In this document: positions 7,943 through 15,445 of the stretch, piece by piece
Numbering within the stretch: the first letter of the stretch is position 1
Layout: each line of letters starts with the position of its first letter
Source: CAZNNH01 sp964574335
GTDB taxonomy: Bacteria > Acidobacteriota > Vicinamibacteria > Fen-336
Assembly (NCBI GenBank): GCA_964574335.1
Contig: CAZNNH010000127.1
Span: 1 to 18,066 of the forward strand
Reading direction: 5' to 3'
DNA: 18,066 nucleotides
Position numbers and translations under genes: made by a program
Notes under the pieces: generated by a model
What the model was told of the DNA's origin: nothing
Databases searched by the model: none
The model's input: only the letters and a program-made list of their open reading frames with translations

Positions 7943-7978
7943 GTCTTGTATTATGGGAATTGATTCCCAAAGTGCAAG
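7943..7978 (-). promoter_or_regulatory. Promoter with palindromic operator for the AAA/DUF4143 gene
   Basis: On the minus strand a TTGCAC box (7977-7972) and a CATAAT box (7955-7950) are spaced by 16 bases. The spacer is filled by a perfect inverted repeat, TGGGAATCAATTCCCA (7954-7969; 7-bp arms, 2-base centre), which slightly overlaps the -10 box. The expected transcription start falls at or next to the ATG at 7942. The AT-rich block stands out sharply from the GC-rich surroundings. Promoter and operator are inferred from sequence only. Confidence 0.55.
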
Positions 7979-7990
7979 CAGAGGGCGCGC

Positions 7991-8107
7991 CGCCCGCTAG
8001 ACCTGCTGATCGGTGCCACGGCGCTCGAGCACGGAGCCGTCCTCGTCACCCACAACGTGAGCGAGCTCGCCCGGATCGAGGGGCTCCGGCTCGAGGACTG
8101 GTACTGA
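7991..8107 (+). pseudogene. C-terminal remnant of a VapC-type PIN-domain toxin
   Basis: In frame, 38 residues read RPLDLLIGATALEHGAVLVT, then HNVSELARIEGLRLEDWY and a stop. This is the typical C-terminal end of VapC ribonucleases (family pattern P-x-D-x-L-I-A-x-A-L, then L-V-T-x-N-x-x-[DE]-F-x-x-[IV]-x-G-L, then D-W). The Asp of the third acidic position is kept. The N-terminal two thirds, with the first catalytic acids, and any VapB partner are missing. The frame is closed by a TGA at 7961-7963, inside the operator of the neighbouring ATPase gene, so the break coincides with that promoter. It ends 1 base before the convergent stop codon of the next gene. It is not functional. Confidence 0.75.
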
Positions 8108-8108
8108 C

Positions 8109-9929
8109 TCAGACCAGGTCGCGGAGCGTGAGCACCACCTCACGCTGGGTCTCGCCCTTCCGGATCTCCAGGCGGACCCGGGTGCCGGGGGCGTCGCTGC
8201 GGAATCGCTGACGCAGCGCCGGCAGGCTCGCCACCGGCTGACCGTCCACGCTCAGGATGGTGTCGCCCACCGCGATCCCGGCCTCGGCGGCCGGCGAGCC
8301 GGCGAAGACGTCCATCACCTCGAAGCCGCCGTCAACCTGGTTCATCCACAGCCCGGCGCGGTCGAAGGCATCGGGCTCCGAGTAGCGGGCGTTTCTCTCG
8401 AAGATCAGCCGCTGCTGGCCGTAGTCGAAAACGATGTTGAAGCGCTTCAGCACCCCGGCGCCGACGTTGCCGGCCACGTACGGGTCGGTGAACGCCCCCT
8501 TCTGCTGCAGCGTCAGCTCGGTGACCGGCGCCTTCACCGTCACCTCGCCCAGCTTCAGCTCCCCGGCCCGGGTGATGGCGGCGCGCGCGGGTCCCCCCAC
8601 GCCCCACCCGGTCACGCCCTCGAGCTTGGGCGAGTACTTGGCCTTCAGGCCGTGCTTCTCCACGAAGGGGCCGAGCAGGTCCAGCGAGGCCCGGCTGCCG
8701 GTGTCGATGTCGAACTTCCCCGGGATCCCGTCGATCTCGCCTTCCACCTGAGGGATGTGGTTGTTGAACTTGAACGGCACCACCGTGCCCGAGCCCTGAT
8801 ACTCGAACGCCTCGGGCAGGGTGAGTCTCAGCCGCGAGGCCTGGTAGTCCACCTTGACCACGAAGCGCTTGAAGATCTCGTAGCCGACCAGCCCGTCGAA
8901 CGGGACCCCCTCGACCCGGGCCAGCGCGGCCAGCGGGAAGACGGCGAAGACCTGGTCCTTCAGCGTGACGTCGCCGATCCGCAGCGACTCGACCTTGGTC
9001 AGGCCCACGTCCTCGGACTTCTCGCCCACGCCGCGCCCCTGCAGCGCCCCCTCGCTCTCGAGCCCCAGCTTCTTGGCCAGCTCCGGGGTCACGATGTTGG
9101 CGCCGCCGGTGTCGCAGAGCATCCGGAACGGCCCCTTGCCGTCCAGCTCCACCTGCACGTAGATGTGGTTGTTCAGCAGCTCGAAGGGGATGGTGGACGC
9201 GGTCCCGCCATCGATCGTGAAGTCGGGGGGCGGCGGCGCCGGCGGCGCGAACTGCTCGTCGGTCACCGGCACGTCGAGCTCGATCTTCTCGAGCCTCACC
9301 CACTGGTCGTACTTCTCCTCGCCGTTGGTCGAGCGCTGGACGAACGGGAGCCGGACGCCCTCCACCTCGCGGAGGTCCGAGTAGAAGACGGTGCGGGTCT
9401 CGATCGAGGCCTTCTCCACCGTGTGGTCGATCAGGTGGGTGCCGGCGTCGATCCACATGTCGTAGGGACGTCCCCCCTTGGGCGTGGCGCGCACCACCTG
9501 GAACCGGCGGTCACCCTCGGTCTTCTCGCCCGCGTACTCGAGCGTCGCCGGCCAGCGGTCGGGGAAGAAGTAGCCGAGCGCGGAGCGGTAGGCGTCGTTG
9601 GCGGCGGCCTCGCGGGCCTCGCCGCCCTCCTCGAGCCGCACCTGCTTCGACGAGTCCTGCGACCAGACGGTGGTGCCGTCGAAGCCGCCGGCCCCGCTCA
9701 CCGGGCCGAGCTGGAAGTGGCTCACCGAGCGCCCGGTGAGCACGTCCTCGTAGCCGTCGACGGTGCCCTTCAGGCCGCCGGTCTCCAGGGTGCCCTGGTA
9801 GTGGGCCGACGTGATGCGGTCCCAGGCGGCGCCTCCCGTGGCCTGCTTGACCTGGGCCAGGATGGCTTGGGGGTCCGCGGACGTGGCGGGAGCCGCCGCG
9901 GCGAGCGTGAGAGCCAGCACGGTGAGCAT
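8109..9929 (-). CDS. Exported retropepsin-like aspartic protease with C-terminal PDZ domain
   Basis: A 606-residue exported protein, probably a periplasmic or outer-surface protease or peptide-binding protein. A short hydrophobic signal sequence (1-18, ending ATSA) is followed by a region of about 210 residues that looks like an LolA/LppX-type beta-sheet domain. Two retropepsin-like halves follow: MLCDTGGANIVTPELAKKLG with Asp273, and FDIDTGSRASLDLLG with Asp409. A C-terminal PDZ domain (about 520-606) contains GSPAAEAGIAVGDTILSVDG. Two DTG motifs in one chain could build a full active site without dimerising. The start at 9929 is preferred because a clear AGGAGGGG site lies 8 bases upstream and the signal peptide begins there; ATG 9992, overlapping the MFS stop codon, would add 21 residues. 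The signal lacks the usual N-terminal positive charge. The gene follows the MFS gene by 55 bases and may share its transcript. Confidence 0.8.
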   Translation of the reverse strand: MLTVLALTLAAAAPATSADPQAILAQVKQATGGAAWDRITSAHYQGTLETGGLKGTVDGYEDVLTGRSVSHFQLGPVSGAGGFDGTTVWSQDSSKQVRLEEGGEAREAAANDAYRSALGYFFPDRWPATLEYAGEKTEGDRRFQVVRATPKGGRPYDMWIDAGTHLIDHTVEKASIETRTVFYSDLREVEGVRLPFVQRSTNGEEKYDQWVRLEKIELDVPVTDEQFAPPAPPPPDFTIDGGTASTIPFELLNNHIYVQVELDGKGPFRMLCDTGGANIVTPELAKKLGLESEGALQGRGVGEKSEDVGLTKVESLRIGDVTLKDQVFAVFPLAALARVEGVPFDGLVGYEIFKRFVVKVDYQASRLRLTLPEAFEYQGSGTVVPFKFNNHIPQVEGEIDGIPGKFDIDTGSRASLDLLGPFVEKHGLKAKYSPKLEGVTGWGVGGPARAAITRAGELKLGEVTVKAPVTELTLQQKGAFTDPYVAGNVGAGVLKRFNIVFDYGQQRLIFERNARYSEPDAFDRAGLWMNQVDGGFEVMDVFAGSPAAEAGIAVGDTILSVDGQPVASLPALRQRFRSDAPGTRVRLEIRKGETQREVVLTLRDLV

Positions 9930-9984
9930 GGACAAATCCCCTCCTGATGGCCCAAACGCGAGGCGGCCCGGGTTTGTTCCATCA

Positions 9985-11163
9985 TCATTCATCGGATCGG
10001 CCCGGTCGGTCCCGGGGCAGCATCAGGGCGAAGGGGAGGCCGAGCGTCCCGAAGAGGGCGCACCAGTAGTAGGTCTCCCGCAGGCCCAGGGCGTCGCCCA
10101 TGGCGCCCACCACCAGGACGATCAGGGCCCGGGCCGCGAAGCTGATCATCATGTAGGTGCCGTTGGCGGCGGCTCCGGCGTCGCCGGAGCGCTCCAGCGT
10201 CAACGCCATCAGCACCGGCGTGGTGGAGAGCGTGAAGAAGCCCAGGGCGCCCAGCGCCAGCAGGCGGTAGGGGCCGTGGCCGGCCAGCACCAGCAGCAGC
10301 AGGGGGGGCGAGCCGAGGATCGCCGCCAGCAGCACGGTGCGACGCCCGTAGCGATCGCTCAGCGTGCCCGACAGCAGGGCCCCGGCCGCGCCGGGCAGCT
10401 CGAGCAGCGCCAGCGAGACGTTGGCCATCCACAGGCTCTCCCCCTCGCCGTAGAGGAAGGTGGGCAGGAAGGTGGTGAGCGCCCCGGCCATGAAGGCCCG
10501 GCTCATCAGGATGCCGGCCACCGGCAGGAAGACGCCGCGCATCTGGCCCCACAGCACCAGCACCCGGGCCTGGCTCTTGCCGGGCTCCGGGACGTCCCGG
10601 AGCCGCGACCACAGGACCAGCGACGACAGCAGGGCCACCGGGATCACCTTGTAGAGCCCCTCGAGCCCCAGCCAGGAGACCAGGGGAACGGCCAGCAGCG
10701 GTCCGGCGGTACGGGCGAGCTCGCCCGCCACCATGAAGAAGCTCATCCCCCGCCCGACCGCGCGGCCCGACACCTCTCGGATCAGCGCCGGCGCCGCCAC
10801 GTGCAGGCCGGCCACGCTGAAGCCCGCGAAGAGCAGGAGGATGGCCAGGATCGCGTAGTTGGGGGCCAGGCCCATCAGGCACATCAGCGTGCCGGTGGCG
10901 CCGGGACCCAGGACCACCAGGTGGCGGCGCAGGGCCCGGCGGTCGGCCCAGGCCCCCAGCCACGGGTTCAGGAAGGAGGGGAGCTGGGTGAACACGTTGA
11001 GCGAGCCGGCCTGGACCAGGCTCAGGCCCAGCTTCTCGATCAGCAGTGGCAGCAGCGGCGCCAGCAGCGAGGAGAAGATGTCGTGGAGGAAGTGGGCGCC
11101 GGCCAGCAGCGAGACCAGGCCGGCCCGGAAGCCGGAGCTGCCTCGGGTCTCGGCCTCGGTCAC
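9985..11163 (-). CDS. MFS transporter, fosmidomycin-resistance (Fsr) type
   Basis: A 392-residue inner-membrane exporter of the major facilitator superfamily with about 12 TM helices. The first helix reads AHFLHDIFSSLLAPLLPLLI, a hallmark of the Fsr group, followed by QLPSFLNPWLGAWADRRALR, the loop 2-3 signature. The second half repeats it with GALLSGTLSDRYGRR. Related proteins export fosmidomycin or other small molecules; the substrate here is not known. The start is taken as GTG at 11163 because the sequence before the first helix is short in this family; an in-frame ATG at 11217 adds 18 Arg/Gly-rich residues and falls inside the divergent moxR promoter. No convincing ribosome-binding site marks either start. 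It is transcribed divergently from the moxR operon and followed by the protease gene at 55 bases. Confidence 0.85.
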   Translation of the reverse strand: MTEAETRGSSGFRAGLVSLLAGAHFLHDIFSSLLAPLLPLLIEKLGLSLVQAGSLNVFTQLPSFLNPWLGAWADRRALRRHLVVLGPGATGTLMCLMGLAPNYAILAILLLFAGFSVAGLHVAAPALIREVSGRAVGRGMSFFMVAGELARTAGPLLAVPLVSWLGLEGLYKVIPVALLSSLVLWSRLRDVPEPGKSQARVLVLWGQMRGVFLPVAGILMSRAFMAGALTTFLPTFLYGEGESLWMANVSLALLELPGAAGALLSGTLSDRYGRRTVLLAAILGSPPLLLLVLAGHGPYRLLALGALGFFTLSTTPVLMALTLERSGDAGAAANGTYMMISFAARALIVLVVGAMGDALGLRETYYWCALFGTLGLPFALMLPRDRPGRSDE

Positions 11164-11205
11164 GCCGCAGCGTAGCACGGGCCCGCCGGCCCGCCGGCTG
11201 CACGG

Positions 11206-11235
11206 TTGACGCTCCATTGGAGCCCGACGTAGATT
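11206..11235 (+). promoter_or_regulatory. Sigma70-like promoter with internal palindrome before the moxR operon
   Basis: TTGACG (11206-11211) and TAGATT (11230-11235) are separated by 18 bases, close to the sigma70 consensus. The spacer begins with a perfect inverted repeat, GCTCCATTGGAGC (11211-11223; 6-bp arms, 1-base centre), placed where a repressor would block polymerase. This predicts a leader of about 165 bases before the moxR ATG at 11407. The leader holds no gene I can support; a related half-site, GGCTCCAT, recurs at 11263-11270. The divergent MFS gene begins 43 bases away, so the same site might affect both. Confidence 0.5.
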
Positions 11236-11406
11236 GATGGACGGAGCCGTGTCGTCCTCCCCGAGGCTCCATCGGGCCGATCGCGAGACGGCCCGTCGAC
11301 CGACGCCAGCTCGAAAAGGACGCCGAGAGGGTGGCTCGCCGCCGGCCTCCGTGCCCGCTGGCGCGTCAAAATCCCTGGGGACGGAGCAGGACAGGAGAGG
11401 GGTGCC

Positions 11407-12405
<999 letters not shown>

Positions 12406-12642
12406 TGCGTGGCGCCACAGCAGGCGGTGCGCGCGAGCGGGACGCCCGAAGCGCGCGACTCGTTGACGAATGCCGATATCAGCCGCCCCATCCGAGCGAG
12501 GCGGCTGATCAGGCCGGAGCGCGCGAAGCGGCGTCGCCCGAGCGCGACACCCGCCGCCGCCTGCGCTCCGGGCGCCCCGGACCGCGTCACCGCCGCCGTT
12601 GCAGCGGCCCACCAGCGGATCGTCGGGAGTGACTGTCGCGAG
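12406..12642 (+). repeat. Hairpin-rich spacer between moxR and the DUF58 gene (REP-like)
   Basis: This gap is unusual because every later gene junction in the operon overlaps. It packs several inverted repeats. GTGGCGCCAC (12409-12418) is a perfect palindrome. A GCGCG/CGCGC stem with an inner CGGG/CCCG stem and 3-base loop spans 12431-12456. ATCAGCCGCC (12478-12487) pairs with GGCGGCTGAT (12500-12509). A similar but weaker hairpin lies at 12521-12546. TCCGGG/CCCGGA with a 3-base loop is at 12567-12581. GCAGGCGG (12420-12427) can pair with CCGCCTGC (12557-12564), enclosing the inner hairpins. The frame is open from 12409, but the predicted peptide is Arg/Ala/Pro-rich and unlike DUF58 proteins. 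It could be a REP/BIME-type element or a folded mRNA region that tunes downstream expression. Confidence 0.5.
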
Positions 12643-13509
12643 ATGCTGGATCGCGAGACCCTGAGACGTATCCGGCGGATCCAGATCCGCACTCGCTCGA
12701 TCCTCGAGTCGGGGATCGTGGGCAGCTACCATGCCGTCTTCAAGGGGCGGGGGATGGAGTTCGCCGAGGTGCGCGAGTACCAGCAGGGCGACGACGCCCG
12801 CACCATCGACTGGAACGTGACCGCCCGGATGGGGACCCCGTACGTCAAGAAGTTCGTCGAGGAGCGCGACCTCACCCTGCTGTTGCTGGTCGACGTGTCG
12901 GGCTCGCTGGGCTTCGGCTCCCAGTTCCTGCTCAAGCGGGATTACGCCGCCGAGCTGGCCGCGGTCTTGGCCTTCTCGGCGGTGGCCAACCAGGACCGGG
13001 TGGGGGCGATCCTGTTCAGCGACCGGATCGAGTCCTACGTGGCTCCCGCCCGCGGCCGCGACCACGTGCTCCGCATCGTCCGGGACCTGCTGGTGACCAC
13101 ACCCTCCGGGCGCGGCACCGACCTGGCCGGGGCGTTCCGCTTCGCGGCGCAGGTGATGAAGCGGCGCGGCATCGTGGCCGTTCTCTCCGACTTCCAGGAC
13201 CAGGGCTACGAGAAGCCGCTGGGGATGCTGCGCCGCCGCCACGACGTGATCGCCCTGCACCTGTTCGACCCCAACGAGGCCGCCCTGCCCGAGGCGGGTC
13301 TGCTGGCCGTGCGTGACCCCGAGACCGGCGTGCGCCGGGTGGTCGACCTGGCCGACCCGGCGGTGCGGCGGGCGCTTCAACCCGCCACCGTGGTCTCCGC
13401 CAAGGACGGCTTCCGCCGCGCCGGCGTCGACGTGCTGGCCCTCTCCACCGCCGAGTCCTACGAGCGACCGTTGACCGGCTTCTTCAAGGCCCGGGAGCGG
13501 CGGCGGTGA
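12643..13509 (+). CDS. DUF58 domain protein (vWA-like), MoxR partner
   Basis: A 288-residue protein of the DUF58 family that always travels with MoxR; its precise biochemical role is not settled. The N-terminal part has the family signature GSYHAVFKGRGMEFAEVREY, then QQGDDARTIDWNVTARMG and FVEERDL. The vWA-like fold follows with a MIDAS-type DVSGS (84-88), a GRGTDLAGAF segment and VLSDFQD. There are no TM segments, so it is probably cytoplasmic. The ATG at 12643 is chosen because family members begin only a few residues before the RRI-x-IRTR helix; an ATG-less open frame back to 12409 would add 78 residues without family look. A GGAG lies about 15 bases upstream, a weak site. Its stop codon overlaps the next start in GTGA. 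Confidence 0.9.
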   Translation: MLDRETLRRIRRIQIRTRSILESGIVGSYHAVFKGRGMEFAEVREYQQGDDARTIDWNVTARMGTPYVKKFVEERDLTLLLLVDVSGSLGFGSQFLLKRDYAAELAAVLAFSAVANQDRVGAILFSDRIESYVAPARGRDHVLRIVRDLLVTTPSGRGTDLAGAFRFAAQVMKRRGIVAVLSDFQDQGYEKPLGMLRRRHDVIALHLFDPNEAALPEAGLLAVRDPETGVRRVVDLADPAVRRALQPATVVSAKDGFRRAGVDVLALSTAESYERPLTGFFKARERRR

Positions 13510-14435
13510 GGCGCCTCGGCCTGCTGCTGGCGCTCGGCCTCGGCGTCTCGTTGCCCGCGGGGGCGGCCGAGCCCACCGTCACCGCCCAGGCCTCCAAGAC
13601 CGACGTCAGCGTCGGCGAGCGCTTCACCGTCGAGCTGAAGCTGTCGGGGCCCGAGGGCACCACCTGGAACCTTCCCGAGGCGCCCGGCGACGACAAGGTC
13701 GATCTGCGCCCGGCTCCGCCCCCCGAGACGCCGTTGCCGCCGGACGTCCGCCGCTACCAGGCCGCCGTCTACGCCACCGGCGAGGTCGAGGTCCCGGCGA
13801 TCGCGGTCGGCTACCGGCTCCCCGACGGGACCGAGGGTGAGGCCCGCTCGGAGCCGATCCCGCTGCGCGTGCTCTCGGTGCTCCCCAAGGACAAGCAGGA
13901 GCAGAAGCTGGTCGACATCCGCGCGCCGCGCGGGATGTCGATCGGCCGGGCCTTCTGGGCGGTCTGCGGCGCGCTGCTGCTGCTGCTGGGCGGCCTCGCC
14001 TACTGGCTGATCCGGCGGCTGCGCAGGACCCACGCCCCGCTGCCGGTGACGAAGCCGGCGGTGCCCCCCGACGTCGAGGCGCAGCAGCGGCTGACCCAGC
14101 TCGAGGCCTCGGGGCTGCTGGCCCGCGGCGAGCTGCGCGCTTTCTACATCGAGCTCACCCAGATCGCCAAGGCCTACCTCGAGAAGCGGCTCTCGGCGCC
14201 GGTCCTGGAGATGACGTCGGCCGAGACGGTGGCCTTCCTGCGCGGCCACCGGACCGCCGGCTGGCTGGCCAGCCCGGTCCGCGAGCTGGCCGGTGCGGCG
14301 GACGAGATCAAGTTCGCGCGCGGCGCCGGCCTGACGTTGCAGGCCGAGCGTCACCTGCAGGCGGTGCGCGAGTGGATCCCCAAGCTCGAGGAGCAGCTCC
14401 GGCCGGCTCCGGCGGCGGGCGGGGAGGCGACGTGA
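13506..14435 (+). CDS. Membrane protein with BatD-like N-terminal domain (DUF4381-like C-terminus)
   Basis: A 309-residue single-pass membrane protein. A signal peptide (1-20, ending AGAAE) leads to a periplasmic beta-sandwich with the BatD-like opening VTAQASKTDVSVGERFTVEL. A TM helix spans about 149-169 (AFWAVCGALLLLLGGLAYWL). The cytoplasmic helical tail contains LRAFYIELTQIAKAYLEKRL, as seen in DUF4381-type proteins of Bat operons. It is likely a scaffold or assembly member of the complex formed by the neighbouring vWA proteins. The GTG start overlaps the DUF58 stop by 4 bases, and its own stop shares one base with the batA ATG (TGATG). The domain names are assigned by pattern, and the exact family is less certain than the operon role. 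Confidence 0.75.
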   Translation: MRRLGLLLALGLGVSLPAGAAEPTVTAQASKTDVSVGERFTVELKLSGPEGTTWNLPEAPGDDKVDLRPAPPPETPLPPDVRRYQAAVYATGEVEVPAIAVGYRLPDGTEGEARSEPIPLRVLSVLPKDKQEQKLVDIRAPRGMSIGRAFWAVCGALLLLLGGLAYWLIRRLRRTHAPLPVTKPAVPPDVEAQQRLTQLEASGLLARGELRAFYIELTQIAKAYLEKRLSAPVLEMTSAETVAFLRGHRTAGWLASPVRELAGAADEIKFARGAGLTLQAERHLQAVREWIPKLEEQLRPAPAAGGEAT

Positions 14436-15445
14436 TGGAGGGGTTCCGCTTCCAGGAGCCGCTGTGGCTGTGGGCGGGCCTGCTCGGCCCGCTGGTGCTG
14501 CTGCTGGCCTGGCGCCGCGAGCGCCACGGTCCGGCGCTGCTGTTTCCCGGCGTGGGCCGGGCCCGACCGCGACCCACCTGGCGGGTGCGGCTCCGGTTCC
14601 TGCCGATGCTGCTGGCGGCGCTGGGGATCTCGCTGGCGGCGGTGGCCCTGGCCCGTCCCCAGCTCGGCTCGGTGCGCCAGAACGTGACCACCCAGGGGGT
14701 CGACATCGTGGTGGCCCTGGACGTCTCGGGCTCGATGGCGGCCCAGGACTTCCAGCCCAGGAACCGGCTCAACGTGGCCAAGGAGGTGGTGGCCGAGTTC
14801 GTCAAACGCCGCACCCACGACCGCATCGGCCTGGTGGTCTTCGCGGGGAAGAGCCTGACCAAGTCGCCGCCCACCACCGACGCCGGCGTCCTGCTGCGCC
14901 AGCTCGACGACGTGAAGCTGGGGATGCTGCCGGACGGCACGGCGATCGGCTCCGGCCTGGCGACCTCGCTGACGCGGCTGCGGCGCTCCAAGGCCCGCAG
15001 CCGGGTGATCGTGCTGGTGACGGACGGCGTCAACAACACCGGCGAGATCGACCCCAAGACCGCCGCCGACCTGGCCCGCGCCATGGAGGTGAGGACCTAC
15101 ACTGTAGGCGTGGGCCACGAAGGCCCGGTGCCGATGCCGGTGAAGGTGCGCGACCCGCTCACCGGCCAGGTCGAGGAGCGGGTGATCCAGACCGAGGTGA
15201 ACATCGACGAGGACCTGCTGAAGCAGATCGCCCAGGAGACGGGCGGCGAGTACTTCCGTGCCGACGCCCCGGAGACGCTGCGCCGGATCTTCGATGAGAT
15301 CGACCACCTGGAGAAGTCGGAGATCCAGCTCCACGCCTACCATCGCTACCGGGAGCTGTTCCACCCCTGGCTGGTGGCGGCGGCCGGGCTGCTCTTGGCC
15401 GGCGGCCTGCTCTGGATCGGCGGCCAACGGGTGACGCCGGCATGA
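14435..15445 (+). CDS. batA: BatA-like membrane vWA protein
   Basis: A 336-residue membrane-anchored von Willebrand A protein. Two N-terminal TM segments (about 8-25 and 50-68) precede the vWA domain, which has an intact MIDAS: DVSGSMA (96-102), the Thr in SPPTTDAG, and the Asp of VTDGVNNTGEI. A third TM segment lies at the C-terminus (LVAAAGLLLAGGLLWIGG). BatA proteins of Bacteroides and Leptospira were named for aerotolerance, but the mechanism is not well established. GGAGG (14423-14427) lies 7 bases before the ATG. The stop codon overlaps the next ATG in ATGA. Two membrane vWA proteins side by side, each with a working metal site, suggest a heteromeric complex acted on by MoxR. Confidence 0.88.
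   Translation: MEGFRFQEPLWLWAGLLGPLVLLLAWRRERHGPALLFPGVGRARPRPTWRVRLRFLPMLLAALGISLAAVALARPQLGSVRQNVTTQGVDIVVALDVSGSMAAQDFQPRNRLNVAKEVVAEFVKRRTHDRIGLVVFAGKSLTKSPPTTDAGVLLRQLDDVKLGMLPDGTAIGSGLATSLTRLRRSKARSRVIVLVTDGVNNTGEIDPKTAADLARAMEVRTYTVGVGHEGPVPMPVKVRDPLTGQVEERVIQTEVNIDEDLLKQIAQETGGEYFRADAPETLRRIFDEIDHLEKSEIQLHAYHRYRELFHPWLVAAAGLLLAGGLLWIGGQRVTPA

Noticed and set aside
8652..9947. 431-residue plus-strand open frame
   Set aside because: It is antisense to the double-DTG protease gene, rich in Leu/Glu/His/Val with no motif, and has no ribosome-binding site.
12463..12491. TTGACG as an internal promoter before DUF58
   Set aside because: No -10-like box is found 16-19 bases downstream; that position is GC-rich and part of a hairpin.
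12409..12642. N-terminal extension of the DUF58 protein by 78 residues
   Set aside because: The extra peptide is Arg/Ala/Pro-rich, matches no part of the family, and the DNA is dominated by hairpins. The ATG at 12643 gives the normal family length.
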